64,000 nt of DNA. Source: CBDFJH01 sp965198095 (GTDB lineage: Bacteria; Latescibacterota; UBA2968; GCA-2709665). Below, piece after piece: positions 17,892-27,075 of the stretch. The stretch is from contig OZ240239.1 in assembly GCA_965198095.1 (NCBI GenBank), positions 2,480,001 to 2,544,000 of the forward strand, read 5' to 3'. Under the pieces are notes generated by a model that ran no database searches, had not been told where the DNA came from, and was given only the letters and a program-made list of their open reading frames with translations. Position 1 is the stretch's first letter. The number at the start of each line of letters is the position of its first letter. The position numbers and the translations under genes are program-made.

Positions 17892-18187
17892 GGTGGTTCT
17901 CCCTCCATCGGGCGGTCGTCGATCAACGCCGCGTCGTAGACGTCTCCGCCTTCGAAACGGGATATGATGCGCCAGTTGGCCTTCACGGTCGCCGACCGGT
18001 AGCCCTTTCGGCTTCCCTTCGAGGGCGTGCAGCCGGTATGGGGAAGACGCATCGCTTCCGGGGAACTGGCGACGTCGGGCCGGGCGAGCATCACTTCCAC
18101 CCGGTCCTGCCGATCGGGGCCGATGAGGCCGCGGTCGCCGCGCTCATGGAAGCGCTCGAGCCCACGTTGTCGGAAGCTCCGTATCAT
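17882..18187 (-). CDS. higB: HigB/RelE-type toxin
   Basis: The protein has 101 residues. MIRSFRQRGLERFHERGD, the central LARPDVASSPEAM, and WRIISRFEGGDVYDA near the end follow HigB, a ribosome-dependent mRNA endonuclease. The usual LPGxxLHPLKG segment is present as LPHTGCTPSKGSRKG, somewhat divergent. The ATG lies 6 bases from a -10 element, so translation is probably leaderless. It is first in the higBA pair. Confidence 0.87.
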   Translation of the reverse strand: MIRSFRQRGLERFHERGDRGLIGPDRQDRVEVMLARPDVASSPEAMRLPHTGCTPSKGSRKGYRSATVKANWRIISRFEGGDVYDAALIDDRPMEGEPPCR

Positions 18188-18193
18188 CGGGAG

Positions 18194-18222
18194 AATGTAA
18201 TATGTCTATCGACACTTGTCAA
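18194..18222 (-). promoter_or_regulatory. Promoter of the higBA pair
   Basis: On the minus strand TTGACA (18222-18217), a 17-base spacer and TACATT (18199-18194) lie just 6 bases before the higB ATG. This spacing predicts a leaderless mRNA. Confidence 0.55.
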
Positions 18223-18420
18223 TGGAGGCTGTGAGTGTGTCGTTGACACACGGGGTTGGCTGCCGGCGCCCGGCGCGCTACCGGTCCGGGAGTTCCGGGG
18301 CCGGGCATCGGCCCCTGTCTCTGCCTCTTCCAAGATCGGTTCGACTCCTTTCGACCTCCCTCAATTTTCCGTTGACCTGACAGGCAGTCAGGCCACATGT
18401 TGTGGTTGGCGTGTGTTGCA

Positions 18421-18516
18421 TCAGACCGCCACCTGAGGGACCTTGGCGCCTCGATGAGCAAAGGCCTTTGCGGTAGCGGCCCCTATGCCGTGGTTTCCGC
18501 CCGTAACGATCACAAC
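18421..18516 (-). pseudogene. Short-chain dehydrogenase N-terminal fragment
   Basis: Read on the minus strand the segment encodes VIVTGGNHGIGAATAKAF and a further dozen residues before a TGA at 18423. TGGNxGIG is the Rossmann cofactor motif of short-chain dehydrogenases. A stop lies just upstream of the motif and no catalytic YxxxK follows. It is a relic within the 360-base gap between higB and the next gene; nothing else is recognisable there. Confidence 0.65.
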
Positions 18517-18550
18517 TCACCCGTCGATACGTAAGGTCCAGGAGGAGACG

Positions 18551-19219
18551 ATGGCCGAGGAGGAACATATAATGAACGAAACGACTGAAACCATCGTAAA
18601 GGAAGAGAAGGAGGAACAAATAATGAACGAAACAGCTGAAACCATCGCAAAGGAGGAGGATGAAACTCAAATTTTCAAGAAGCAGATTTGGTTGGGGTAT
18701 GTGGATACACGAGTTTTGGGTCGTTACTATGGTATGCTTACGTATGACTACGAGCGTAGGCACTGTCTTTTTGCCGTTGTTTTTGTGTTTATATTGTTGG
18801 GAGCGTTCGCGACGGCGGTGTACAGTATCTTGTCGGGAGAGTTGGCGACGGAAGCGCCCAACTTCCATGTCTGGCTGCCGCCGCTATTGATGCTCGTCGT
18901 TACGGGAACGTTTATATGGTCGTATTTTGAGAACTGGTCACGCAAATCCACCTTGTGCTTTGTGATGTACGACCGATGCAGCAGACTTGAATTTGATTGG
19001 AGGACATTATGGTTTGACGTGAAAAACGCAGAGAAGCCTTCGGCAGACTATTACAGTCGTCATCGAAAGCTGACCGGGAAGCTCCATAATATCACTTTAA
19101 AGGCGCCGGAATACGGGATATACAACAAAAGACTTTACAAGGAATGTAAAGACGAGGAATACGAGCATGTCAAATCGGAATTCAGCCAAGAACAAGAATG
19201 GATGTACAACCGTGTGTGA
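18551..19219 (+). CDS. Two-TM membrane protein of unknown family with repeated N-terminus
   Basis: The protein has 222 residues from ATG 18551 behind AGGAGGAG. The N-terminus is a tandem duplication of IMNETxETIxKEE (unit 51 bases), and each unit brings its own purine-rich ribosome site and in-frame ATG (18572 and 18623). A helical hairpin follows: LFAVVFVFILLGAFATAV and VWLPPLLMLVVTGTFIW, about 25 residues apart. A charged cytosolic C-terminal domain of about 90 residues ends the protein. Composition is clearly AT-richer than the neighbours, suggesting transfer. The layout recalls small two-TM accessory or effector proteins, but I recognise no family. Confidence 0.7.
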   Translation: MAEEEHIMNETTETIVKEEKEEQIMNETAETIAKEEDETQIFKKQIWLGYVDTRVLGRYYGMLTYDYERRHCLFAVVFVFILLGAFATAVYSILSGELATEAPNFHVWLPPLLMLVVTGTFIWSYFENWSRKSTLCFVMYDRCSRLEFDWRTLWFDVKNAEKPSADYYSRHRKLTGKLHNITLKAPEYGIYNKRLYKECKDEEYEHVKSEFSQEQEWMYNRV

Positions 19220-19379
19220 GTCCTTGCACGTTTCGGATCGCGTCGAGATCCGGGGTAGGGTCTCCGACGAACAGGGGCGAGAACTGTTTGGCGGCGCGTT
19301 GTTTACCGGCATGCCCTCCGGGTATGAAGGGTGGGGGATCACGGCCGTCGAAGCAGCCTCGGCGAGAAGGACATCCGTC
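19218..19379 (+). pseudogene. Glycosyltransferase (GT4) C-terminal fragment
   Basis: In the frame overlapping the end of the previous gene, the sequence SDRVEIRGRVSDEQGREL, FGGALFTGMPS and GYEGWGITAVEAASARR matches the donor-sugar site of GT4 glycosyltransferases (PSxYEGWGITxxEA). Neither the rest of the C-terminal domain nor an N-terminal domain is present. It is a relic in the 425-base gap before the next gene. Confidence 0.6.
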
Positions 19380-19644
19380 CCATCGCCGCGGTCGCTCGCT
19401 GACCCCGTCAGCGCAAGATGTGGGCGACGCTGATCAGACAGCGCCTGCCGTCCCGTCCGTAAACTCCGCCATCTTCGGCGCCTTCATTCCCGTCCATACG
19501 CTTTGTTGCCCCTCCACGCGCGCCCTTCAGTATATTGTTTCGGAATTCCCTGTTGTTCTCACTCGGTTCGTTTCCGCGGATGCGCAGCCCGTCCGAGCGC
19601 TTTCCACGTGAGGACGCGCGTCTCAAGCCCAAGGAGCGTCGTAT

Positions 19645-20064
19645 ATGCAAAAGGGCCCGCTATACCGCTATCGAACCGTCCTGGTTCTAGGCGCCGGCTA
19701 CGTCGTGGCCTTTGTCGTCGTGGCCGTGGTTCGCCTGTGGTGGGACGACGGAGGGAGGATGGACCTCCATATGAACATCCCAAGCGCCGTGTCGCTGGGC
19801 CTCAACCTGGTCTTCGTATGGGGGGCGGGAAGCCTCTCCTTCCTGCCGCTGATCTGGACGCTGCGCCGTTTCCGCAGGAGCCGCTGGATTCCCCTTGTCG
19901 CCTACGCCGTCGCCCTGCCCGTCTCTTTGGTGGGAACGCTCTTCGGGGGCCTTCTTCTCGGGCCGTTTGTGGTCTTCTTTGCCGGAGTTCCGTTCCTGCT
20001 GGCCGTCGCCATCTCCTTCGGAATCCAGGCCATTTTGGGCCCCGAGCCTCCTCACTCCCGCTAA
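19645..20064 (+). CDS. Small integral membrane protein
   Basis: The protein has 139 residues, with the ATG preceded by AAGGAG. Hydrophobic segments VLVLGAGYVVAFVVVAVV, VSLGLNLVFVWGAGSLSFL, WIPLVAYAVALPVSLVG and LLLGPFVVFFAGVPFLLAV predict four transmembrane helices with short loops. There is no recognisable motif. It stands alone between gene relics and an intergenic stretch, so context gives no hint of function. Confidence 0.6.
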   Translation: MQKGPLYRYRTVLVLGAGYVVAFVVVAVVRLWWDDGGRMDLHMNIPSAVSLGLNLVFVWGAGSLSFLPLIWTLRRFRRSRWIPLVAYAVALPVSLVGTLFGGLLLGPFVVFFAGVPFLLAVAISFGIQAILGPEPPHSR

Positions 20065-20610
20065 CAGCGCATTGCCGGAGCCCGATCAGCCGGGTCCGCG
20101 GTCCCTGCATGTTCCCGCGATCGGTCGCGTTCATCCGTGCGTATGCTCGATCGGAAACACAGGTTTGGCGTTATCTGCCGTGGCCACGCGGACAAGCTTC
20201 GCCGGCCCGCCCAGCTCGCTGAAGACTGCACCGATGGGAACCAGGCCGTCTCGTTGACGCTCTGGCCCATGTATTCTGCCACGGGACCCAGACAACCCAT
20301 GAGGTGGTTCTGGCCGGGAGACCCGGCCAAGGCGGAAAGATCCTCATCGTCGCTGGTCGTCTTGATTTCATCCATAGCCGAATCAGAAGTCGGACGAGTG
20401 TGACGAACGTCAACTATTTTTCGGTTCAACGACAATTAGAATTTCCGATCAGTGGTGTTGTTTGTGGTACTTTTGTGCGTGTTCGAGGTCTAGGCGTAAC
20501 CCGGCGACGAAGGGCGTCAACGGGAGACCCACAACATCAGGTTCACGTGTGATCTCTGTCTAAGACTGTAACGTTAAATCTTCACGATCGAATTAAGGAG
20601 AGCGTCGCGA
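20065..20610. other. Intergenic stretch without a recognisable gene
   Basis: Only short unrelated frames occur, and none resembles a known protein. The last 150 bases are AT-richer and probably carry the promoter of the secreted protein that starts at 20611, which has its own AAGGAGAG ribosome site. Confidence 0.5.
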
Positions 20611-20985
20611 ATGCTTCCGAAAACGGGAATGCTGCCTACTCAAACACTCGCGCTGCTGGTCTGTGTGTCTCAGGCCGCTACGGGCTCCGCCACGGACAAT
20701 GCGCAGGCAACAACACAGGCGATCACGACCAATGATAACGGCGATGACGCCGCGACTCTTCCCGACTTCGACGGCGACGGGACGATTGGCTTTGGCGACT
20801 TTGTGAAGTTTGCGGCTAAGTTCGGTTTGGGTCAGGGTGATGACAGATATGACAGCCAGTTCGATCTGCTTTGGCGATTTTACGCGGTTCGCGGCGTAGT
20901 CCCGATTTTAATGACGGAAATGCGGTGTACGACGTGCGGTACATACGGGTTACGCATGGCGCTATCCAGCTTGGTGATTTTCTGA
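20611..20985 (+). pseudogene. Secreted dockerin-like protein, probably truncated by frameshift
   Basis: The ATG follows AAGGAG. A signal peptide (LALLVCVSQAATGSA) leads to a spacer and one EF-hand/dockerin-like repeat, DFDGDGTIGFGDFVKFAAKFG, with the linker YDSQFDL. Where the paralogues continue with a second DxDGxG repeat, this frame turns into unrelated sequence (LWRFYAVRG). A different frame then reads SPDFNDGNAVYDVRYIRV and onward to 21077. The gene was probably longer and has lost its frame. It belongs with the other module-bearing proteins at 1, 21217, 25170 and 29717. Confidence 0.5.
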
Positions 20986-21216
20986 ATCTTGGGAGCGTGT
21001 TTGACGTGCCAAACGATTCGTCCCATGGCCCGGTGCAGGCAAAGAAACCATGTGGAACTAACGGCCTCCGCCTTTGACATCCATAGAGGCTCTCAAGACA
21101 CATTTACGGTTTGTACCCTGCAAGCGTCACACTTTGACGACGGGGTGCGGCGAGCGCCGACACATCCAGCGATTACAACGCATGGTTGCTTGTCGCTCTA
21201 AGGAAAGGGCATACAA

Positions 21217-24200
21217 ATGTATGAAAAGACGGTAGTAAACGTGGCTATATGCTTTTTCGCAATGCTGTGTTGCCCTTCCATCAGTTCCGCTTCTTCCTCA
21301 CCGCCCGACAGTGTGCATTTCTGCGCGCCCTTCGATTACGAGCAGTGGCGGCGGGATCACCCCAGCCCTGCCGCCAAGCGGCCGGCGGATCTGAACGTGG
21401 GCGAACCGCGCACCGTGCGGATGATCTACTTCCTGCCTGATGACCGCCCTTACAGTGCGGAGGTGGTTCAGGACATGAAAGACAGGATCCGCGAGGTTCA
21501 GACCTTCTATACCGTATCCTTGCAGGCGCGCGGCTACGGGGAAAAAACCTTCGGCTTTGAATCCAATGCAGAGGGAACGCCGATTGTGCATCGCGTGGAT
21601 GGGCAACACTCCGACAGCCACTATCTTGACGACACAACCGGAAAGGTGTTGGAAGAGATTGAAAACGCGTTTGATCCGGAGCAAAACATATACCTTGTCG
21701 TCATTGACAATAGCACGGGTGTGATTGACAGATTCGCGGGAGGGATAGCAACACGAATTGGAAAAAAAGGGGGATTTGCTCTGGTTACCAGCAACGAAAT
21801 GGATCCGTTCAATTTCCACAATGTTGTCAGCCACGAATTGGGCCACACCTTCGGGTTACAGCATGATTTCCGCGCCAACGCGTACGTCATGTCATACGGT
21901 AACTTCCAGGAGTCGGAGGTGTCCGCGTGCAACGCCGAGTTTCTTGCCGTGCATCCCTATTTCAACCGGAGTGTACCAATTGATGCGGCGCGAGCCCCTG
22001 CCATCGAACTGATCTCGCCGCTTACCTATCCGGAGGGCGAAAAAAGCGTTTCCGTGCAGCTCGAAGTCAGCGATTCGGATGGACTTTATCAGGTGATCCT
22101 GTTCGAAAAACTCCATGGGACTGAAGTGAAGGCGTGTCGAGGGTTGGCGGGAGATGAGAATGCTGTCGTGACCTTCGATTACAACGGCGTCATTCCGAGT
22201 GCTGTAATAGAGGGTGAGTTTACGAGTCTTTCCACGCGACCCAGGCATGATATCCAGGTCAGGGCCGTCGATACCGCGGGGAATGTGAGCCAGACGGATT
22301 TTGTCCTTTCCGCAGTTGAGTCTGAATCGACTCTCCCCCGCCCTCAAACGCTGGAAATAATTTCCGGCGACGACCAGCAGGGCGAAACAGGTTCTGAATT
22401 GGCAACTCCCATGGTCGTGGAAGTGAGAGATCAGTACGGCAATCCGCTGCCGGGTGCACAGGTCACCTTTACGGTCACTGCGGGCGAAGGCAGGCTCAGT
22501 GGACGCTTCGAGCTGGAAAACGTGACGACCGATGCCGATGGCCGGGCGGAGCGTATCCTTACTCTTGGTCCCAAACCAGGCACGAACGCCGTTGAAGTGT
22601 CTCTGGGCGAAACCGCAGTCGAGACATTTCATGCGGTGGGCCATGGAGAGCCTGTCACGCCCCCGAGTATGGACGGTGAATTCCGCACATGGCATCTACC
22701 GGATGGTGCAACTGCTCGACTGGGAAAAGGCCGCCTTGCGCTGGACGGGAGAGCGGTTGTCTTTTCGCCGGATGGCCAACACCTCGCTGTGGCGACAAAG
22801 ATTGGCGTCTGGCTTTACGATGTGGCGAAGTCGCGGCCGCTCGTCCTGTTGCCCGCCGAGAAGCAGATCACCTCCATGTCCTTCTCACGGGACGGTTCCA
22901 CCCTCGCGTGGTCGGAGCGATACTATTTCCGGGACAACATCAAGCTATGGGACGTAGTGACAGGCGTACTGACCACTACTATTTCCGCATATGATAACTG
23001 GGTTTTGTCCGTGGCCATTTCACCGGACGGGAAGCTGCTCGCTTCCGGTTCCTTGGATAACACCGTCATGCTGTGGGACACAGAGACGGGACGCAATGTC
23101 GCCACATATGAAGGAAAGCGTACATCCAATTATCTCAATGATCCTATCTCCGTATCGTTCTCGCCGGGCGGGAAGCTTCTCGCTTTAGGGTCCCATGACA
23201 GGACGATCAAGCTGTGGGACGTAACGACGGACACCCAGGTCGCTACGCTCGAGGAGCATACGTACCCGGTCGCATCCATTTCGTTTTCACCAGATGGCAC
23301 CATTCTTGCCTCCGGGTCCTGGGACCGGACAATCAAGCTATGGGACATGGCGACAAGGAACAATGTCGCTACCCTCGAAGGGCACACGGACAGAGTCAAT
23401 TCCGTGACGTTTTCAGTCGATGAGGAAACCCTCGTTTCGGCTTCAAGCGACGGCACGATCAAGCTGTGGGACGTGGCGACAAGAGATAATGTCACTACCC
23501 TCGAAGGACCTGCTGCAGGAGTCACGTCCGTGGCGTTCTCACGCGATGGCGTTCTCGCCTCGGGTCTTTCCGATGGCTCGGTCAACTTGTGGGATGTTTC
23601 GGCAAGAGGAGTTGTGGACGAGCTCATGGAAGGCGGTGCGGTTTCTTCGGTGGCGTTTTCAGGCGACGGAACGATACTCGCTCTGGGATCCGACGATAAA
23701 ACGGTCAGGCTTTGGGACGCGGAAACAGGCGCAAAGGTAGCCACCCTGGAAGGGCATACGAGTGCGGTCACTTCCGTAGCTTTTTTACCGGATGGTACAA
23801 CCCTCGCCTCGGGTGCGAACCAGGAAATCAAGCTGTGGCAGGCTCCACCGACGTCGAGTACTTTTTCGCTTATAGCCGACTATTTCAGGCCCGGGTGTGG
23901 GATCTTCAGTATCGTACCATCCCCGGACGGAACAACGATCGCTTCGGGGGGACCTTTTGAGATCGTTCTCTGGAACCTGGCGACGCAGGCACAGACCGCC
24001 GTTGCTTCTTCCACAACCACCCTGTCGTTTTCTCTGGATGGAAAGCAGCTTGCTTCAAAAACCTTCGATGGCTTTATCAACCTGTGGGACGTGGCGACAC
24101 TGGAAAATACCGCAACGATACCCATCGGTCACACAAGTGTGGATATTGCCGGTGGTTTTGTATTGTTTTCGCCCGATGGTACGATGCTCGCCACCGGGTC

Positions 24201-24705
24201 GGATTATGTTAAGCTTGGACACATTATAGGCTCGGTCAAGCTGTGGGACGCGGTTACAAAAGAGAACATTGCCACCTTCGAAGAGCATGAGAGTCAGATC
24301 AAGTCAGGGGCGTTTTCGCCCGATGGGACACTGCTGGCAGCCGGCTCGTTTTACGGCGTTATAAAACTGTGGGACGTGGTGAAGAAAGAAAGTGTCGCCA
24401 CCCTGGAAGGGCATGCTGGCTCGGTCGAATCTCTGTCGTTTTCGCAGGATGGCACCATGCTCTCCTCCGGCTCGGAGGACGGCACGGTGCTGCTGTGGGA
24501 TATTGCGCGTTACATCTCGCCCTCATTCCCCACTACCGACTTCGACGGCGATGGTACCGTGGGATTTTCCGACTTTCTGCAATTCGCAGCGCAGTTCGGG
24601 CTGAGCCAGGGCGACCCGGGGTATGACGCGCGGTTCGATCTGGATGGGAATGGCACGGTTGGGTTTAGTGATTTTCTGATCTTTGCAAGCAGTTTTGGCC
24701 AATAA
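21217..24705 (+). CDS. Secreted zinc metalloprotease with Big-1, 14 WD40 repeats and dockerin-like tail
   Basis: The protein has 1162 residues. Signal peptide 1 to about 27. A metallopeptidase domain follows with the metzincin-like zinc site HELGHTFGLQHD (206-217). Next come an Ig-like region, a Big-1 domain (about 376-470), 14 WD40 repeats (about 491-1100; the first ends VWLYDV, most end IKLWDV), and two EF-hand/dockerin-like repeats at the C-terminus (DFDGDGTVGFSDFLQFA, DLDGNGTVGFSDFLIFA; 1108-1162). Fourteen repeats suggest two seven-blade propellers. A surface or secreted protease with a large binding scaffold is the natural reading. The Big-1 segment and first blade are close to those of the left-edge protein, but the module order differs. 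Confidence 0.93.
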   Translation: MYEKTVVNVAICFFAMLCCPSISSASSSPPDSVHFCAPFDYEQWRRDHPSPAAKRPADLNVGEPRTVRMIYFLPDDRPYSAEVVQDMKDRIREVQTFYTVSLQARGYGEKTFGFESNAEGTPIVHRVDGQHSDSHYLDDTTGKVLEEIENAFDPEQNIYLVVIDNSTGVIDRFAGGIATRIGKKGGFALVTSNEMDPFNFHNVVSHELGHTFGLQHDFRANAYVMSYGNFQESEVSACNAEFLAVHPYFNRSVPIDAARAPAIELISPLTYPEGEKSVSVQLEVSDSDGLYQVILFEKLHGTEVKACRGLAGDENAVVTFDYNGVIPSAVIEGEFTSLSTRPRHDIQVRAVDTAGNVSQTDFVLSAVESESTLPRPQTLEIISGDDQQGETGSELATPMVVEVRDQYGNPLPGAQVTFTVTAGEGRLSGRFELENVTTDADGRAERILTLGPKPGTNAVEVSLGETAVETFHAVGHGEPVTPPSMDGEFRTWHLPDGATARLGKGRLALDGRAVVFSPDGQHLAVATKIGVWLYDVAKSRPLVLLPAEKQITSMSFSRDGSTLAWSERYYFRDNIKLWDVVTGVLTTTISAYDNWVLSVAISPDGKLLASGSLDNTVMLWDTETGRNVATYEGKRTSNYLNDPISVSFSPGGKLLALGSHDRTIKLWDVTTDTQVATLEEHTYPVASISFSPDGTILASGSWDRTIKLWDMATRNNVATLEGHTDRVNSVTFSVDEETLVSASSDGTIKLWDVATRDNVTTLEGPAAGVTSVAFSRDGVLASGLSDGSVNLWDVSARGVVDELMEGGAVSSVAFSGDGTILALGSDDKTVRLWDAETGAKVATLEGHTSAVTSVAFLPDGTTLASGANQEIKLWQAPPTSSTFSLIADYFRPGCGIFSIVPSPDGTTIASGGPFEIVLWNLATQAQTAVASSTTTLSFSLDGKQLASKTFDGFINLWDVATLENTATIPIGHTSVDIAGGFVLFSPDGTMLATGSDYVKLGHIIGSVKLWDAVTKENIATFEEHESQIKSGAFSPDGTLLAAGSFYGVIKLWDVVKKESVATLEGHAGSVESLSFSQDGTMLSSGSEDGTVLLWDIARYISPSFPTTDFDGDGTVGFSDFLQFAAQFGLSQGDPGYDARFDLDGNGTVGFSDFLIFASSFGQ

Positions 24706-24780
24706 GCACGATCACCATGGCAGGTCTGCCTCTCGCGACGTCCAGGTCAGGAAGATTCTGTGGACCGACGGTTCCCGTGA

Positions 24781-24936
24781 GAATTCAAACAGGATATCCA
24801 GGCCTTCACACGCATTCCTTTGGGCGGCGGACGTTTTGATGTCATGATCGACGGCGAATTTGCCTTCTCCAAGCCCCAAGGAAAGCCGCATCCCGAGTAC
24901 GAAGAGATCCAGCACCAAATCGCCAAATGCGTCTGA
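24781..24936 (+). pseudogene. Rdx / SelW-like protein C-terminal fragment
   Basis: A 51-codon frame directly after a TGA encodes IPLGGGRFDVMIDGEFAFSK, then PHPEYEEIQHQIAK. This is the C-terminal half of Rdx-family (SelT/SelW/SelH-like) thioredoxin-fold proteins, where GSGGxFEVxVDGxLVFSK precedes a PE motif. The N-terminal CxxC/CxxU half is absent. It is a relic. Confidence 0.5.
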
Positions 24937-24957
24937 ACGAACCTATATCAAAATAAA

Positions 24958-24989
24958 GGGTCGAAGCCGCTCTCGGGGTGCCTCGACCC
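24958..24989 (+). terminator. Hairpin, possible terminator
   Basis: GGGTCGA (24958-24964) pairs perfectly with TCGACCC (24983-24989) around an 18-base interior that extends the stem imperfectly. No proper T-run follows, so termination is uncertain. It lies between the WD40 protease gene and the next secreted protein; no other gene is seen in this 460-base gap apart from the Rdx fragment. Confidence 0.35.
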
Positions 24990-25169
24990 TATTCCGTTCT
25001 TCGCACGTGCTTTTTGGTATTCCTCCGGGACTCTCACTCGTCCCGACCCGCGGCCACAGCCGTTCGGGGGCGGCTGCCCGTCCTTTGTGGGACCCACTTG
25101 CCGTGCCCTCTATTCAAAGTCGGAATAGCAGGAGCGATCTGTAAACAGAAATAGCCAAGAGACCGGTAA

Positions 25170-27050
25170 ATGCCATCGAGAAATGGAATTATGTTCAGTG
25201 CCGCCCTTTTTTCACTGGCGCTTGTCTGTCACGCCGCTATCGGTGCCAATTCAGATGATGATCGTACAGCAACACATGCGATTGCGTTCGACGCCAATGG
25301 AGATAATAACGCGTCTCTTTCTGACTTCGACGGCGACGGGACGGTTGGTTTTCCCGACTTTGTGAGCTTTGCGGGCGTATTCGGGTCAAGTGAGGGTGAC
25401 GAAAAGTATGATGCCAAGTATGATCTGAATGGCGATGGCGAGATCGGGTTTTCGGACTTTGTGATCTTTGCGCAAAACTTTGGCAAAGAGGTGCCGTCTC
25501 CGGTCGTCGCCATCCCCGACGCCAATCTGCGTGCTGCCATCGAGGCGGCTTTACGCAAGGCCAGAGGCGCCCCGATTACCGAGGCTGACATGGCGTCGTT
25601 GACCGGCCTTCGGGCACCAAACAAGGAAATTCGCGATCTGACCGGGCTGGAGTATGCCACCAGCATGACATTTCTGAATCTTGCGGGAAACAACGTCGCG
25701 GACGTATCAGTCCTGGAAGGCTTGACGAACCTCACGGACCTGACCCTTTCCGGCAACAACATATCTGATCTGGCTCCTCTGGTGGCGAACACGGGTCTGG
25801 GCAAGGGAGGCACAGTTGATGTCACAAACAACCCCCTGAATGCCGGATCCGAAAGCACGCACATTCCGGCACTCCGGGCTAGGGGCGTCAATGTTTCCTT
25901 TGACGACGTAATCGCCATTACCGAGCCGCAGATTTACAACGACAACGTATTTGTCCTGCCCGTAGCAGAAAATCTCGCCGCACTTTGGACGGATTCCGGC
26001 AATCAGCCACCACTGGAAGACTATGCGGCGCGATTCTATGGGCACTTCAGTGATGAGTTCGATTTCCTGATTTTCTTCGCCAACGTGCGTCGAGAGACCC
26101 AGCTAGAACCAGGTTCATTGGACGGAGGCTTTTTTTCACATGTGAAGAACGATGTGCGAGGTATCGGACTATCGCTTTTCTCCAACAATAGTACGTGGGG
26201 GTCGGAAGGGAAACTCCAGGGCGTGATTTTCTTTTCTGTCTATGAGCCATTTCACCTTGGGTATTCCGACTTTCGTGGGGGCACCCTCCTGCACGAGTTG
26301 ATGCATCGATGGGCAGCCTTCCTTGGTGAGCCACTATCAGATGGACATTGGAACGGAAAGAGTAATATCCGTGGATCTCTCGGTGGTGTCTTTCGTTCTG
26401 ATTTTGAAGAGATAGTTGACCTTGGTGGAGGCCGGTACACTGGTGCCAAAGACCCTATCGACCCTAAGGAAAATCCCTATCCTCCTCTCGAACTGTACTT
26501 GGCAGGTTTTGTGCCGCCGGAGGAGGTCCCTGATGTGTGGGTTGCAGTGGATGGGGAGTGGCTTTTTGGCGAAGCGGGCAATCTTGTCAGAGATGGAAAC
26601 GGGGATCGCATTTTTTCCGCACGCGAGATAAAGAAATACACTATAGACGACATCATCGCCGAGCATGGACCACGCGCTCCCGACCACTTGCAATCCCAGA
26701 AGGACTTTCGTGCGGCGGTTATTCTGCTGGTTAGCGAGGACTACCCCGCGACCCGAGATATACTGGAAAGTGTGAGCGACGACGCATTATGGTTCAGCCA
26801 CGCGGGTGAGGACGACCTGGAGAAGAGTGACTGGCTGCTGTGGAATTTCTACGAAGCAACCGGCGGCAGAGGAACGATCACCATGGACGGCCTGTCACTG
26901 TTTAAACGCAGTGCTGGCGCAAAGAAGGCGATATCGAGTTCGTTCGGAACGCCCCCACCGCCCATTGTGGATCACTGGGAAATCGGGAACGGTCGCGAGG
27001 ATCTCGAAGGGACGCCGAGACACATTCCTGCAGAAGAAGAACAACCGTGA
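25170..27050 (+). CDS. Secreted dockerin-like / leucine-rich-repeat protein with HExMH putative protease domain
   Basis: The protein has 626 residues. A signal peptide (MFSAALFSLALVCHAAIGA) begins at Met8, which may be the true start. Two EF-hand/dockerin-like repeats follow at once (DFDGDGTVGFPDFVSFAG from residue 52, DLNGDGEIGFSDFVIFAQ around 85), then a short leucine-rich region (about 120-230; LTNLTDLTLSGNNISDLAPL). A larger C-terminal domain contains LLHELMHRWAAF with a zincin-type HELMH at 375-379. No further zinc ligand can be assigned with certainty. Probably a secreted or surface hydrolase. The module is N-terminal here, unlike in its neighbour. Confidence 0.82.
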   Translation: MPSRNGIMFSAALFSLALVCHAAIGANSDDDRTATHAIAFDANGDNNASLSDFDGDGTVGFPDFVSFAGVFGSSEGDEKYDAKYDLNGDGEIGFSDFVIFAQNFGKEVPSPVVAIPDANLRAAIEAALRKARGAPITEADMASLTGLRAPNKEIRDLTGLEYATSMTFLNLAGNNVADVSVLEGLTNLTDLTLSGNNISDLAPLVANTGLGKGGTVDVTNNPLNAGSESTHIPALRARGVNVSFDDVIAITEPQIYNDNVFVLPVAENLAALWTDSGNQPPLEDYAARFYGHFSDEFDFLIFFANVRRETQLEPGSLDGGFFSHVKNDVRGIGLSLFSNNSTWGSEGKLQGVIFFSVYEPFHLGYSDFRGGTLLHELMHRWAAFLGEPLSDGHWNGKSNIRGSLGGVFRSDFEEIVDLGGGRYTGAKDPIDPKENPYPPLELYLAGFVPPEEVPDVWVAVDGEWLFGEAGNLVRDGNGDRIFSAREIKKYTIDDIIAEHGPRAPDHLQSQKDFRAAVILLVSEDYPATRDILESVSDDALWFSHAGEDDLEKSDWLLWNFYEATGGRGTITMDGLSLFKRSAGAKKAISSSFGTPPPPIVDHWEIGNGREDLEGTPRHIPAEEEQP

Positions 27051-27075
27051 TGGGGCGCGTGTTGTGGGGCGTTGG

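Noticed and set aside
18330..18350. GATCGGTTCGACTCC as a tRNA T-arm
   Set aside because: No acceptor or anticodon stem can be assembled around it; no tRNA gene was found anywhere in the window.
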